From the NCBI RefSeq assembly GCF_020515695.1, contig NZ_JAIWJA010000008.1, positions 62,001-126,000 on the forward strand: a DNA stretch of 64,000 nucleotides, given 5' to 3'. Every line of letters starts with the position of its first letter. The first letter of the stretch is position 1. The position numbers were made by a program, and so were the translations under genes. A model generated the notes under the pieces. The model had not been told where the DNA came from. It worked only from the letters and a program-made list of their open reading frames with translations, and did not search any database. Shown here piece by piece: positions 9,014 to 16,197 of the stretch. This stretch comes from Pseudomonas sp. MWU16-30317. Its GTDB lineage: Bacteria > Pseudomonadota > Gammaproteobacteria > Pseudomonadales > Pseudomonadaceae.

Positions 9014-9113
9014 AAAAATGCGAACTAGCGATTATTGCTGTGATCACCGACCGCTGTCCATACTCGTCTCATGCCCCAGGCAGGGCCCTCAAAATTTGAG
9101 CGAGAGACCTTCA

Positions 9114-10004
9114 ATGAGCTTGAAAATCGGCGTTATCGGGCTAGGCAACATGGGCGGTGGCATGGCCGCGACGCTGGCGAGCAAAGGCTTCGACGTCAGC
9201 GGTTTCGACCTTGCCCACACCGCGCTGGAAAAGGCCCAGGCCAAGGGCGTCAAGCCCGTTGCCGAGCGCGAACAACTGATTGCCAGCGTCGAGGTGCTGA
9301 TCCTTTCGCTGCCCAAGGCCGAACACGTCGAAGCTGTGTGCCTGGGCGCCAACGGCATCCTCGCGCTGGGCAAGCCGGGGTTGATCGTCGTCGATACCAC
9401 CACCTCCACCCCCGAGGCGAGCCGCAAGGTTGCCGCCGCCCTTAAGGTCAAAGGCATCGCCTTTATCGACGCCCCGGTGTCCGGCGGCCCCAAAGGCGCG
9501 GCCACCGGAACCATGTCGATGGTGATCGGCGCCGAGGACGACGATCTGGCGCGCGTGATGCCGATACTCGAGGGCATGAGCGGCACCCGCGTGCACATCG
9601 GCCAGACCGGCGCCGGCAACGTCGCCAAGATCGCCAACAACATGCTCACTGCCTGTCACCTGATCAGCACCGCCGAAGCACTGAGCATGGCCGCCAAGGC
9701 CGGTGTCGACCCGGCAAAACTGCTCGAAGGCTTGAACGCCGGCTCCGGGCGCAGCAGTGCCACGCAAGCCATGTTCCCCACTTGGGTCATGAATAAGGCT
9801 TACGACTCGGGCTTCACCATGGGCCTGATGCGCAAGGACGTCGGCCTGGCCCGCGACCTCAGCGCCAGCCTCGACCTCGACCTGCCGCTATCGCGCGCCG
9901 TCGCCGAACTATGGCAAGCGAGCAGCGCCACGCTGCCGGACGCCGATGACTTCTGCTGCATCGTTGAACGCACCGACGCCCCCCTGTTTGGCCGTGGAGA
10001 ATAA
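9114..10004 (+). CDS. NAD(P)-dependent beta-hydroxyacid dehydrogenase (GarR/LtnD/3-HIBADH family)
   Basis: A 296-residue enzyme that oxidises a beta-hydroxyacid or reduces the corresponding semialdehyde. The dinucleotide loop GLGNMGGGMA lies at residues 9-18. The substrate-binding signature DAPVSGGPKGA is near residues 119-129, and the catalytic Lys is K172 in GAGNVAKIANN. ATG at 9114 gives the normal family N-terminus, and the extension to 9018 is not family-like. It is the first gene of a three-gene operon with an aldehyde dehydrogenase and an M20 amidohydrolase. Relatives act on tartronate semialdehyde, L-threonate or 3-hydroxyisobutyrate; I cannot choose among these. Confidence 0.88.
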   Translation: MSLKIGVIGLGNMGGGMAATLASKGFDVSGFDLAHTALEKAQAKGVKPVAEREQLIASVEVLILSLPKAEHVEAVCLGANGILALGKPGLIVVDTTTSTPEASRKVAAALKVKGIAFIDAPVSGGPKGAATGTMSMVIGAEDDDLARVMPILEGMSGTRVHIGQTGAGNVAKIANNMLTACHLISTAEALSMAAKAGVDPAKLLEGLNAGSGRSSATQAMFPTWVMNKAYDSGFTMGLMRKDVGLARDLSASLDLDLPLSRAVAELWQASSATLPDADDFCCIVERTDAPLFGRGE

Positions 10005-10007
10005 CCA

Positions 10008-11525
10008 ATGAGCACGCAAAAGATCCTTGAATTGATGCGCCCGTTCTGGGGCGACCGCAGCACTATCGGCAGTTACGTTGGCGGTGAGTTCATCGACGGT
10101 CACGGCGCGCCAGTGGAAGTACGCAACGCCCACGATGACAGCCTGCTGTTGAGCTTCGCCGATGCCGACGAGTCACTGGTCGCCATCGCCGATCGAGCCA
10201 CCAAGGCCGCCCAGCAGCAGTGGTGGGCGCTGACCGCTCAAGCCCGTGGCCGCGCGCTTTACCAGGTAGGCGCGCTGATTCGCGAGCAGGCCGAGAGCCT
10301 TGCGCAAATAGAATCCCTCACCGCCAACAAGCCGATCCGCGATGCCAGCGTCGAGGTGCAGAAAGTCGCCGAGATGTTCGAGTACTACGCCGGTTGGGCC
10401 GACAAGCTGCACGGTGAAGTGATTCCGGTGCCCACCAGCCACCTCAACTACGTGACCTACGAACCGCTGGGCACGGTGTTGCAGATCACCCCCTGGAACG
10501 CGCCGATCTTCACCTGCGGCTGGCAGTTGGCGCCGGCCCTGGCCGCCGGTAACGCGGTGATCCTCAAACCGTCCGAGCTGACCCCGCTGTCGTCCTTGAT
10601 GGTCGCCGTGCTGATCGAGCGCGCGGGCGTGCCCAAGGGCCTGGTCAACGTGATCGCCGGGTTCGGTCACAGCATCGGCCAGGCTTTTATCGCCAAGGCC
10701 GATATCCGCAAAGTGGTATTCGTCGGCTCGCCGGCTACCGGCCGGCACATCGCCGTCGCCGCTGCGCAGCGTTGTATCCCCGCCGTGCTGGAGCTGGGCG
10801 GCAAGTCGGCCAATATCGTCTTCGCCGATGCCGACCTCGATGTGGCCCTGCGTGGCGCGCAAGCGGCGATTTTTTCCGGTGCCGGGCAAAGCTGCGTGTC
10901 CGGTTCGCGCCTGCTGGTGCAAGAGTCGATCTTCGAGAAATTCACCCAGGCCCTCGCCGTGGCCGCTAGGCAGTTCAAGGTCGGTGACCCCAGCGATCCG
11001 CAAACGCAGATCGGCCCGATCAACAACGCCAAGCAATATCGGCACATCAAAACCATGCTCGAACGCGCGCTGGAAGAGGGCGCCACGCTGGTGGGCGCCG
11101 ATGCCGAGCCGATCCCCGCCACGCCCGGTTATTACGTGAACCCTACGGTGCTCAAAGGGACTAACGATCTGTACTGCGCCCAGGAAGAGATCTTCGGTCC
11201 AGTGGTGGTAGCGATTCCGTTCAAGGACGAAGCCGACGCCATCCGCATCGCCAATGACAGCCGTTTCGGCCTCGCGGGCGGGGTATGGACCCGCGATGTC
11301 GGGCGCGCTCATCGGGTTGCCAGGCAAGTACGCGCCGGCACCTTCTGGGTCAACGGCTACAAGACCATTCACGTCAGCTCGCCGTTCGGTGGCTACGGTG
11401 AGAGCGGCTACGGCCGTTCCTCCGGCCTCGACGCGCTGCGTGAGTACAGCGAAGTGAAAAGCGTGTGGGTCGAAACCGCCGCCACGCCTGCCGCATCCTT
11501 TGGCTACGGCGCCAGCCTGGAGTAA
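10008..11525 (+). CDS. NAD(P)-dependent aldehyde dehydrogenase
   Basis: A 505-residue ALDH-superfamily enzyme. It shows the cofactor stretch PWNAPIFT, the general base Glu in VLELGGKSANIVF, and the nucleophilic Cys at residue 296 (GAGQSCVSGSRLLV). The C-terminal EEIFGPVV and NGY..HVSSPFGGYGESGYGR segments are typical of betaine/4-aminobutyraldehyde-type ALDHs. It starts 3 bases after the dehydrogenase stop and is followed after 4 bases by the M20 gene, a tightly packed operon. It would oxidise the aldehyde produced by, or parallel to, the first enzyme. Confidence 0.92.
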   Translation: MSTQKILELMRPFWGDRSTIGSYVGGEFIDGHGAPVEVRNAHDDSLLLSFADADESLVAIADRATKAAQQQWWALTAQARGRALYQVGALIREQAESLAQIESLTANKPIRDASVEVQKVAEMFEYYAGWADKLHGEVIPVPTSHLNYVTYEPLGTVLQITPWNAPIFTCGWQLAPALAAGNAVILKPSELTPLSSLMVAVLIERAGVPKGLVNVIAGFGHSIGQAFIAKADIRKVVFVGSPATGRHIAVAAAQRCIPAVLELGGKSANIVFADADLDVALRGAQAAIFSGAGQSCVSGSRLLVQESIFEKFTQALAVAARQFKVGDPSDPQTQIGPINNAKQYRHIKTMLERALEEGATLVGADAEPIPATPGYYVNPTVLKGTNDLYCAQEEIFGPVVVAIPFKDEADAIRIANDSRFGLAGGVWTRDVGRAHRVARQVRAGTFWVNGYKTIHVSSPFGGYGESGYGRSSGLDALREYSEVKSVWVETAATPAASFGYGASLE

Positions 11526-11529
11526 TGCC

Positions 11530-12687
11530 ATGACTGTCCTCAAGAACTTGATCGACGACGCCGTGCTCTGGCGACGGCACTTCCACTCGACGCCCGAGCT
11601 CGGTTACCAGGAGCTGCAGACCTCCGATCGTGTCGCCCAGTTGCTGGAGAGTTTCGGCATCGAAGTGGTCCGCGGCCTGGGCGGCACGGGTGTGGTCGGT
11701 ACTCTGCGCAATGGCGAAGGCCCGAGCATCGGCATCCGCGCCGACATGGACGCCTTGCCGATCCAGGAGCTGGGCAACGCCGCGCACAAATCCACCCACA
11801 AAGGCTGCATGCACGCCTGCGGGCACGACGGCCACACCACCATCCTGCTGGCCACGGCGCGGCATTTGAGCGAGACGCGGTGCTTCAGCGGCACGGTGCA
11901 TTTCATCTTCCAGCCCGCCGAGGAGAACCTCGCTGGTGCGCAGGCCATGATCGACGACGGACTGTTCGAGCGCTTCCCGATGGAGGCGATCTACGGTCTG
12001 CACAACTGGCCAGGCGTACCGGCCGGGCACGTGGTCATCAACCCAGGGCCGATGATGGCCTCGCTGGACACCTTCGAGATCACCCTGACCGGCAAGGGCT
12101 GCCACGCAGCGATGCCCGAAAAGGGCGCCGACCCGATCGTCGCCGCCGCCGAGTTGGTGCTGGGCTTGCAGACCATTACCTCGCGGCGCCTGTCGCCGCT
12201 GGATTCAGCGGTGGTCAGCGTGACCCAGTTCAACGCCGGCGAAGCGATCAACGTCATCCCTGAAACCGCCGTGCTGCGCGGTACGGTGCGATGCCTGCAA
12301 ACCCCGGTGCGGGCCAAGGTCCAGCAATTGATCGAAGAATTCGTCGCTCAATTGCCGCAGGCCTTCGGCGTGACCGGTGCGCTGGATTACACCGTGGGCT
12401 ACCCGGTCACCGAAAACGACCCTGACGCGGCGGCGGTCATGCGCCGGGCAGCGATCGCGGCGGTGGGTGAGGACAAGTTGCAATGGGGCTGCAATCCGTC
12501 GATGGCGTCGGAGGATTTCGCCTTCATGCTCCAGGCCCGGCGGGGAGCGTACGTGTGGTTGGGCGTGGATGGCGAGACGCCGTCGGCGGCGTTGCACAAC
12601 CCGTATTACGACTTCAATGATGCGGTGATAGAACCGGGTGTTGCGGTGTGGACGGCGTTGGTGGAGCAGTCGTTGCCGCTGCAATGA
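11530..12687 (+). CDS. M20 family amidohydrolase (hippurate/N-acyl-amino-acid hydrolase type)
   Basis: A 385-residue M20D-type peptidase/amidohydrolase. Metal-site residues are visible in GIRADMDALP (about 69-77), HACGHDGHTT (C97, H99) and the PAEEN pair of Glu. LHNWPG follows, and the central dimerisation insert carries the FEITLTGKGCHA segment. Relatives release amino acids from hippurate, N-acetyl or IAA conjugates. The start is ATG at 11530; the reading from 11500 overlaps the ALDH gene. It is the last gene of the operon and is followed by a clear terminator at 12699-12722. Together the three genes suggest breakdown of an N-acylated compound to an aldehyde and acid. Confidence 0.9.
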   Translation: MTVLKNLIDDAVLWRRHFHSTPELGYQELQTSDRVAQLLESFGIEVVRGLGGTGVVGTLRNGEGPSIGIRADMDALPIQELGNAAHKSTHKGCMHACGHDGHTTILLATARHLSETRCFSGTVHFIFQPAEENLAGAQAMIDDGLFERFPMEAIYGLHNWPGVPAGHVVINPGPMMASLDTFEITLTGKGCHAAMPEKGADPIVAAAELVLGLQTITSRRLSPLDSAVVSVTQFNAGEAINVIPETAVLRGTVRCLQTPVRAKVQQLIEEFVAQLPQAFGVTGALDYTVGYPVTENDPDAAAVMRRAAIAAVGEDKLQWGCNPSMASEDFAFMLQARRGAYVWLGVDGETPSAALHNPYYDFNDAVIEPGVAVWTALVEQSLPLQ

Positions 12688-12698
12688 GCGCGAGTTGG

Positions 12699-12722
12699 AA
12701 CGGCCCCAGCGGGCCGTTTTCA
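12699..12722 (+). terminator. Rho-independent terminator of the 9114-12687 operon
   Basis: The stem AACGGCCC (12699-12706)/GGGCCGTT (12711-12718) has a 4-base loop and is followed by a T-run, 12 bases after the stop codon. Confidence 0.85.
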
Positions 12723-12751
12723 ACCAATCCAGGCGTTGTGCGACAGGGGAC

Positions 12752-13735
12752 TCAGCTAAACCCCGCGACCTCATGCGGCACGTAGGATGCCTCAAGTTGG
12801 TCGATCTCTTCACTCGTCAACTTCAGCGACATCGCTGCTACGGCATCCTCCAGATGCTGCGGTTTGCTCGCACCCACCAGCGGCGCGGTCACCCCGGCTG
12901 ATTGCGCCACCCAGGCTAACGCGACCTGCGCCCTTGGCACGCCGCGCGCCTTGGCCACACTGGCGACCGCCGCGACCACTTGCCGATCGGCGTCGGCGGT
13001 ACGCGCCAGATACAGCGTCTTGCCGAACGCATCGGTGTCGGCACGGCTGCTGCTCTCATCCCAATCCCGCGTCAGCCGCCCGCGTGCCAGCGGGCTCCAG
13101 GGCAGCACTGCAATGCCCTGATCGCGACACAGCGGCAGCATCTCGCGTTCTTCCTCGCGGTTGAGCAGATTGAGGTGATTCTGCATCGACACGAACGGCG
13201 TCCAGCCATTGGCCTTGGAGGTGTGCAGGGCCTTGGCGAATTGCCAGGCATACATCGATGAAGCGCCGATATGCAGCGCCTTGCCGGCCTTGACCACATC
13301 GTGCAGGGCTTCGAGGGTTTCTTCGATGGGGGTGTGATAGTCCCAGCGGTGGATCTGATAGAGGTCGACATAATCGGTGCCGAGGCGCCGCAGGCTGTTG
13401 TCGATCTCGCTCAGGATCGCCTTGCGCGACAGGCCGCCGATATTCGGCGCCTGGCGCAACGGGAAGAACACTTTGGTGGCGATCACGATCTCGTCGCGAC
13501 GGGCGAAATCACGCAGGGCCCTGCCGACGATTTCTTCCGAAGTACCATCCGAATAGCTGTTGGCGGTGTCGAAAAAATTGATGCCCAACTCGACGGCCTG
13601 CTTGATCAGCGGGCGGCTCTTTTCCTCGTCGAGGGTCCATGGATGGTTGCCACGATCGGGGATGCCGTAAGTCATGCAGCCTAGCGCTACGGGGGAGACC
13701 TTGAGGCCGGTGTTGCCAAGGGATTTGTAGTTCAC
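12752..13735 (-). CDS. Aldo-keto reductase
   Basis: A 327-residue NADPH-dependent aldo-keto reductase of the YdjG/Tas-like branch. The catalytic tetrad is visible: Asp in FFDTANSY, Tyr in the same segment (NSYSDG), Lys in IATKVFF and His in YQIHRWD. The C-terminal cofactor loop (VGASKPQHLEDAV) is present. It would reduce small aldehydes or ketones in the cytosol. The RidA-family gene follows only 17 bases upstream in the reverse orientation (stop 13753), so the two form an operon transcribed RidA then reductase. Confidence 0.9.
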   Translation of the reverse strand: MNYKSLGNTGLKVSPVALGCMTYGIPDRGNHPWTLDEEKSRPLIKQAVELGINFFDTANSYSDGTSEEIVGRALRDFARRDEIVIATKVFFPLRQAPNIGGLSRKAILSEIDNSLRRLGTDYVDLYQIHRWDYHTPIEETLEALHDVVKAGKALHIGASSMYAWQFAKALHTSKANGWTPFVSMQNHLNLLNREEEREMLPLCRDQGIAVLPWSPLARGRLTRDWDESSSRADTDAFGKTLYLARTADADRQVVAAVASVAKARGVPRAQVALAWVAQSAGVTAPLVGASKPQHLEDAVAAMSLKLTSEEIDQLEASYVPHEVAGFS

Positions 13736-13752
13736 GTGGTTCTCCTTGTTGA

Positions 13753-14157
13753 TCAGCTAAGAGGGTTGCGCTGCACCGCGATGCACTTGATCTCGACCAG
13801 CAGGCCTGGGTGCGCCAGTTCGGCCACGCCAATGCAAGTCCAGGCGCACAAGCCGCGGGGGAACGTCCGGTTTTTGACCTCGCGAAACAGCGGCATGTGG
13901 CGCGCCATGTCGATGTGATAAGTGGTCATGTCGACCACGTCCTCGAAACGGCAGCCGCCGGCGTCGAGCACGCTGAGCAGGTTTGCCCAGGCGGCGACAA
14001 ACTGCTGCTCCGGATCGATGATGACTTCCAGATCGGCCGTGCGCCCCACTTGGCCGGCACAAAACAACGTCGCGCCGACTCGCACGGCCGGGGCATAACC
14101 GGCGCGCTCGACCAACGACGTCATGGCCTCGGGGATGATGATTTGACGGTCCGGCAT
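13753..14157 (-). CDS. RidA family protein (Rid/YjgF/UK114)
   Basis: A 134-residue member of the Rid family of small trimeric proteins, many of which deaminate reactive enamines/imines. The N-terminal strand has the IIIPEAM..ERAGYAPAVRVG pattern of the Rid4-7-type subfamilies. The middle has LFCAGQVGRTADL, and the C-terminal half shows the conserved Thr/Ala-rich IAELAHPGLLVEIKCIA segment. The canonical RidA Arg cannot be assigned with certainty. ATG at 14157 gives the family N-terminus; the longer frame to 14358 overlaps an AraC remnant. It is the first gene of an operon with the aldo-keto reductase. Confidence 0.8.
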   Translation of the reverse strand: MPDRQIIIPEAMTSLVERAGYAPAVRVGATLFCAGQVGRTADLEVIIDPEQQFVAAWANLLSVLDAGGCRFEDVVDMTTYHIDMARHMPLFREVKNRTFPRGLCAWTCIGVAELAHPGLLVEIKCIAVQRNPLS

Positions 14158-14215
14158 GGGCGAGGCTCCAGGTAGATGAGCTGTCGACTGTAGCAGCGGT
14201 TCGGCAGGGCGCGAA

Positions 14216-14371
14216 TTAAGTCGACAGTGGGATGCTCCTGAAAGTGCCCTGGCAATCAACACGGAGCCTGCGAGGAGTCGTCCCGGTATGGGGCCGAAAT
14301 ACCTGAAGTAAATCACTCGGGCTGCTGTAGCCGACTTCCAGCGCCGGCTCGATCCCACTCAAACTTGATTC
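14216..14371 (-). pseudogene. Remnant of an AraC-family regulator (C-terminal HTH only)
   Basis: The reverse frame ending at TAA (14216-14218) reads ALEVGYSSPSDLLQVF then RPHTGTTPRRLRVD. This is the second helix-turn-helix and C-terminus of an AraC/XylS protein, where GYSS, FRR..G..P and R are conserved. Only about 50 residues survive. No upstream frame encodes the first HTH or an effector domain, and no start codon with a ribosome site fits. It occupies part of the 338-base gap 14158-14495, which otherwise shows nothing. Confidence 0.65.
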
Positions 14372-14495
14372 AACCGGGCGATGGTCATGCCTGATGGCGG
14401 CATGAGCGTGCAGGCGATGGGCGTATCATTGATGAGGAATCATTGCCCACTCAGAATGGTCTTCTGTAAACCCAGCACCCCTGCATCTGAACGAG

Positions 14496-14777
14496 ATGAC
14501 GCCTATGCAAGAACACGACTTTCTCCAATTGCTCGCCGACGAGGGCTTCGGCACCCCCGTGGTGGTCGAGCGTGAGCCCCTGGGCACGCTTGACGAGCAT
14601 GCGCATCCGTTCGAAGCCAAGGCGTTGGTGCTGCACGGCAGTCTGCGTATCCGTACTGCCACGGGCGAGCGGACCTATGCCGTTGGTGACGTTTTCCATC
14701 TGCAGCGAGATGAGCCGCATTCGGAAGTGTTCGGGGAGGAGGGCGTACGGTATCGTGTGGGGCGCAAGCAAACCTAG
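14496..14777 (+). CDS. Small cupin-domain protein
   Basis: A 93-residue single-domain cupin. Cupin motif 1 is seen as LDEHAHPFEAKALVLHGSLRI and motif 2 as YAVGDVFHLQRDEPHSE. The metal-ligand set HxH..E..H is largely present (EHAHPFE, PHSE). Such small cupins bind a metal and a small ligand, but no reaction can be assigned. Start ATG at 14496 or 14505; both have only weak ribosome sites. It stands alone and converges with the isochorismatase-like gene at 14801. Confidence 0.75.
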   Translation: MTPMQEHDFLQLLADEGFGTPVVVEREPLGTLDEHAHPFEAKALVLHGSLRIRTATGERTYAVGDVFHLQRDEPHSEVFGEEGVRYRVGRKQT

Positions 14778-14800
14778 GGCAGACGGCTCTGGAGGTCCCG

Positions 14801-15361
14801 CTAAAGACTGTTCAGTATGTCTTCCACCCCCACCACACGCGCATAGTCCATCGCCAGATTACTGAGCGACATGGCATGCACCTCTTCCGCCCGCCAAAGG
14901 CGTCCATCCAGGTCGGTTTGATCAAAGGTGTAACAGCCATCGCGCGGTACGATCACCGCAAAGCCAAGGTTCCCGCCCGATCGCGCAGTAGCCTCCAGCG
15001 AGTTGTTGGTGATAACGCCTGCCACCACAATCTGGCGAATACCTCGCACATGGAGCCAGCGCTCAAGGCCACTGGCAATGAAGGCGTCCGGCACGTTCTT
15101 CTCGACCACGTGTTCGTGGGGCAGCGGAGCTAGTGCTTCCTGAAACTCGCAACCCGGCTGCCCTGGCCAGAATACCGAACCCGGCGTGCGCGATAGATGC
15201 CTGACGTGGACGATGGGCCGATGCGATTGCCGCCAGGCATCCAGCAGCGCTTGAATTCGCAGCTCGGCGTCTGGATTGTTGCGTCGTCCCAGTTTTGGAT
15301 CGTTCATGCCTTTTTGCATGTCGATGATGATCAGCGCGGCGTTAGCCTCCAAGTCGTCCAT
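14801..15361 (-). CDS. Isochorismatase/cysteine-hydrolase-fold protein with Ser at the nucleophile position
   Basis: A 186-residue isochorismatase-like hydrolase. The first-strand Asp is in LIIIDMQKGMND, and the RRNNPDAELRIQAL stretch is typical of the family. The motif that normally ends TxxC reads GVITNNSLEATAR, with Ser where the catalytic Cys normally sits. The following RSGGNLGF matches the family. I recall an NNS-type subgroup in databases, but its activity is unknown to me. It may be a Ser-dependent hydrolase, an isochorismatase-type enzyme that needs no nucleophile, or a binding protein. It is monocistronic, and the LysE gene lies upstream on the same strand, 40 bases away. Confidence 0.8.
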   Translation of the reverse strand: MDDLEANAALIIIDMQKGMNDPKLGRRNNPDAELRIQALLDAWRQSHRPIVHVRHLSRTPGSVFWPGQPGCEFQEALAPLPHEHVVEKNVPDAFIASGLERWLHVRGIRQIVVAGVITNNSLEATARSGGNLGFAVIVPRDGCYTFDQTDLDGRLWRAEEVHAMSLSNLAMDYARVVGVEDILNSL

Positions 15362-15401
15362 AGCCCATCCTTTCGCAAAAAAACCGCAGTACCCGCAAAC
15401 C

Positions 15402-16022
15402 TCAACGCTTGCTCAACGCCAATCGCGCCGCAAACATCACGAAGATCATCCCTGTCGTGCGATCCATCCAGGTGACCACCTTTTCGCGCCGCAGCACGCC
15501 GGCCAGCGGCTGGGTGGCGCCGATCAATATCGACGACCAGATCAATCCGATCAGCAGATGAATCCCCACCAGGCCAAACGTCCAGATCACCGGCGACTGA
15601 CCGGCCGGAATGAATTGCGGCAGAAACGACACGTAAAAAATGCCTATCTTGGGGTTCAGCAGGTTGCCGGTCATGCCTCGGATAAACCAATTGGAGCGCG
15701 GCCTGGCCTGCGTTTCCAAGGCAGACAGCGAGGTGCGTGGGCGCATCAGCATATTCAATCCGAGCCAGCACAGGTAGGCCGCGCCGCAATACTTCAGGAC
15801 GTTGAACGCCAACTCGGAGACGGCAATCAGGGCACCCAGGCCGAAGGCCACGGCGGCGCCCCACAACAGGCAGCCCACGTTGATGCCCAACACTGCGCGC
15901 AGGGCCTGCTGTTTGCCTTCTACCGTGGCGGTTCGCAGGATCAGGGCAGTATCAAGGCCGGGCGTGAGGGTCAACACGGTGGCGGCGAAGGTGAAGGCGA
16001 GGAGGTTGTCGGCGATGGACAT
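15402..16022 (-). CDS. LysE/RhtB family amino-acid exporter
   Basis: A 206-residue membrane protein with about six hydrophobic segments. The family signature LTLTPGLDTALILRTA lies in the first 35 residues. GINVGCLLWGAAVAFGLG follows, then the TGNLLNPKIGIFYVSFLPQF segment of LysE/RhtB exporters (residues about 128-148). The family exports amino acids such as homoserine, threonine, lysine or cysteine across the inner membrane. It is monocistronic. A palindromic repeat (16101-16148) separates it from the MCP gene. Confidence 0.88.
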   Translation of the reverse strand: MSIADNLLAFTFAATVLTLTPGLDTALILRTATVEGKQQALRAVLGINVGCLLWGAAVAFGLGALIAVSELAFNVLKYCGAAYLCWLGLNMLMRPRTSLSALETQARPRSNWFIRGMTGNLLNPKIGIFYVSFLPQFIPAGQSPVIWTFGLVGIHLLIGLIWSSILIGATQPLAGVLRREKVVTWMDRTTGMIFVMFAARLALSKR

Positions 16023-16100
16023 GGGCGGGGGCTTCTAACGTGCGGTTGAGTGTGGCGTTAGCACAGGCTGGGCCAGCCCGACCACGGCGAACGCGCACCC

Positions 16101-16148
16101 TTGCTCCCACAGTGCAGGACGCCGGACCTGCTTGCACTGTGGGGGCAA
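16101..16148. repeat. Pseudomonas-type intergenic palindrome (REP-like)
   Basis: Arms TTGCTCCCACAGTGCA (16101-16116) and TGCACTGTGGGGGCAA (16133-16148) pair at 15 of 16 positions around a 16-base loop. They are followed by GATTGCTCGCC. The CTGTGGGnGCAA...TTGCTCGC core is the style of the abundant extragenic palindromes of Pseudomonas genomes. It sits in the 175-base gap between the LysE start and the MCP stop. Confidence 0.65.
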
Positions 16149-16197
16149 AGATTGCTCGCCAAGCGGCCGGTAGCCGCACCGCATCTCGTGCCGCCAA

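Noticed and set aside
10173..11543. 456-codon minus-strand frame over the aldehyde dehydrogenase
   Set aside because: Antisense shadow typical of high-GC genes. The plus-strand ALDH has every family motif.
14801..15361. The isochorismatase-like protein as the missing RutB of the 26-36 kb operon
   Set aside because: It is 11 kb away, has its own context, and lacks the catalytic Cys that RutB needs.
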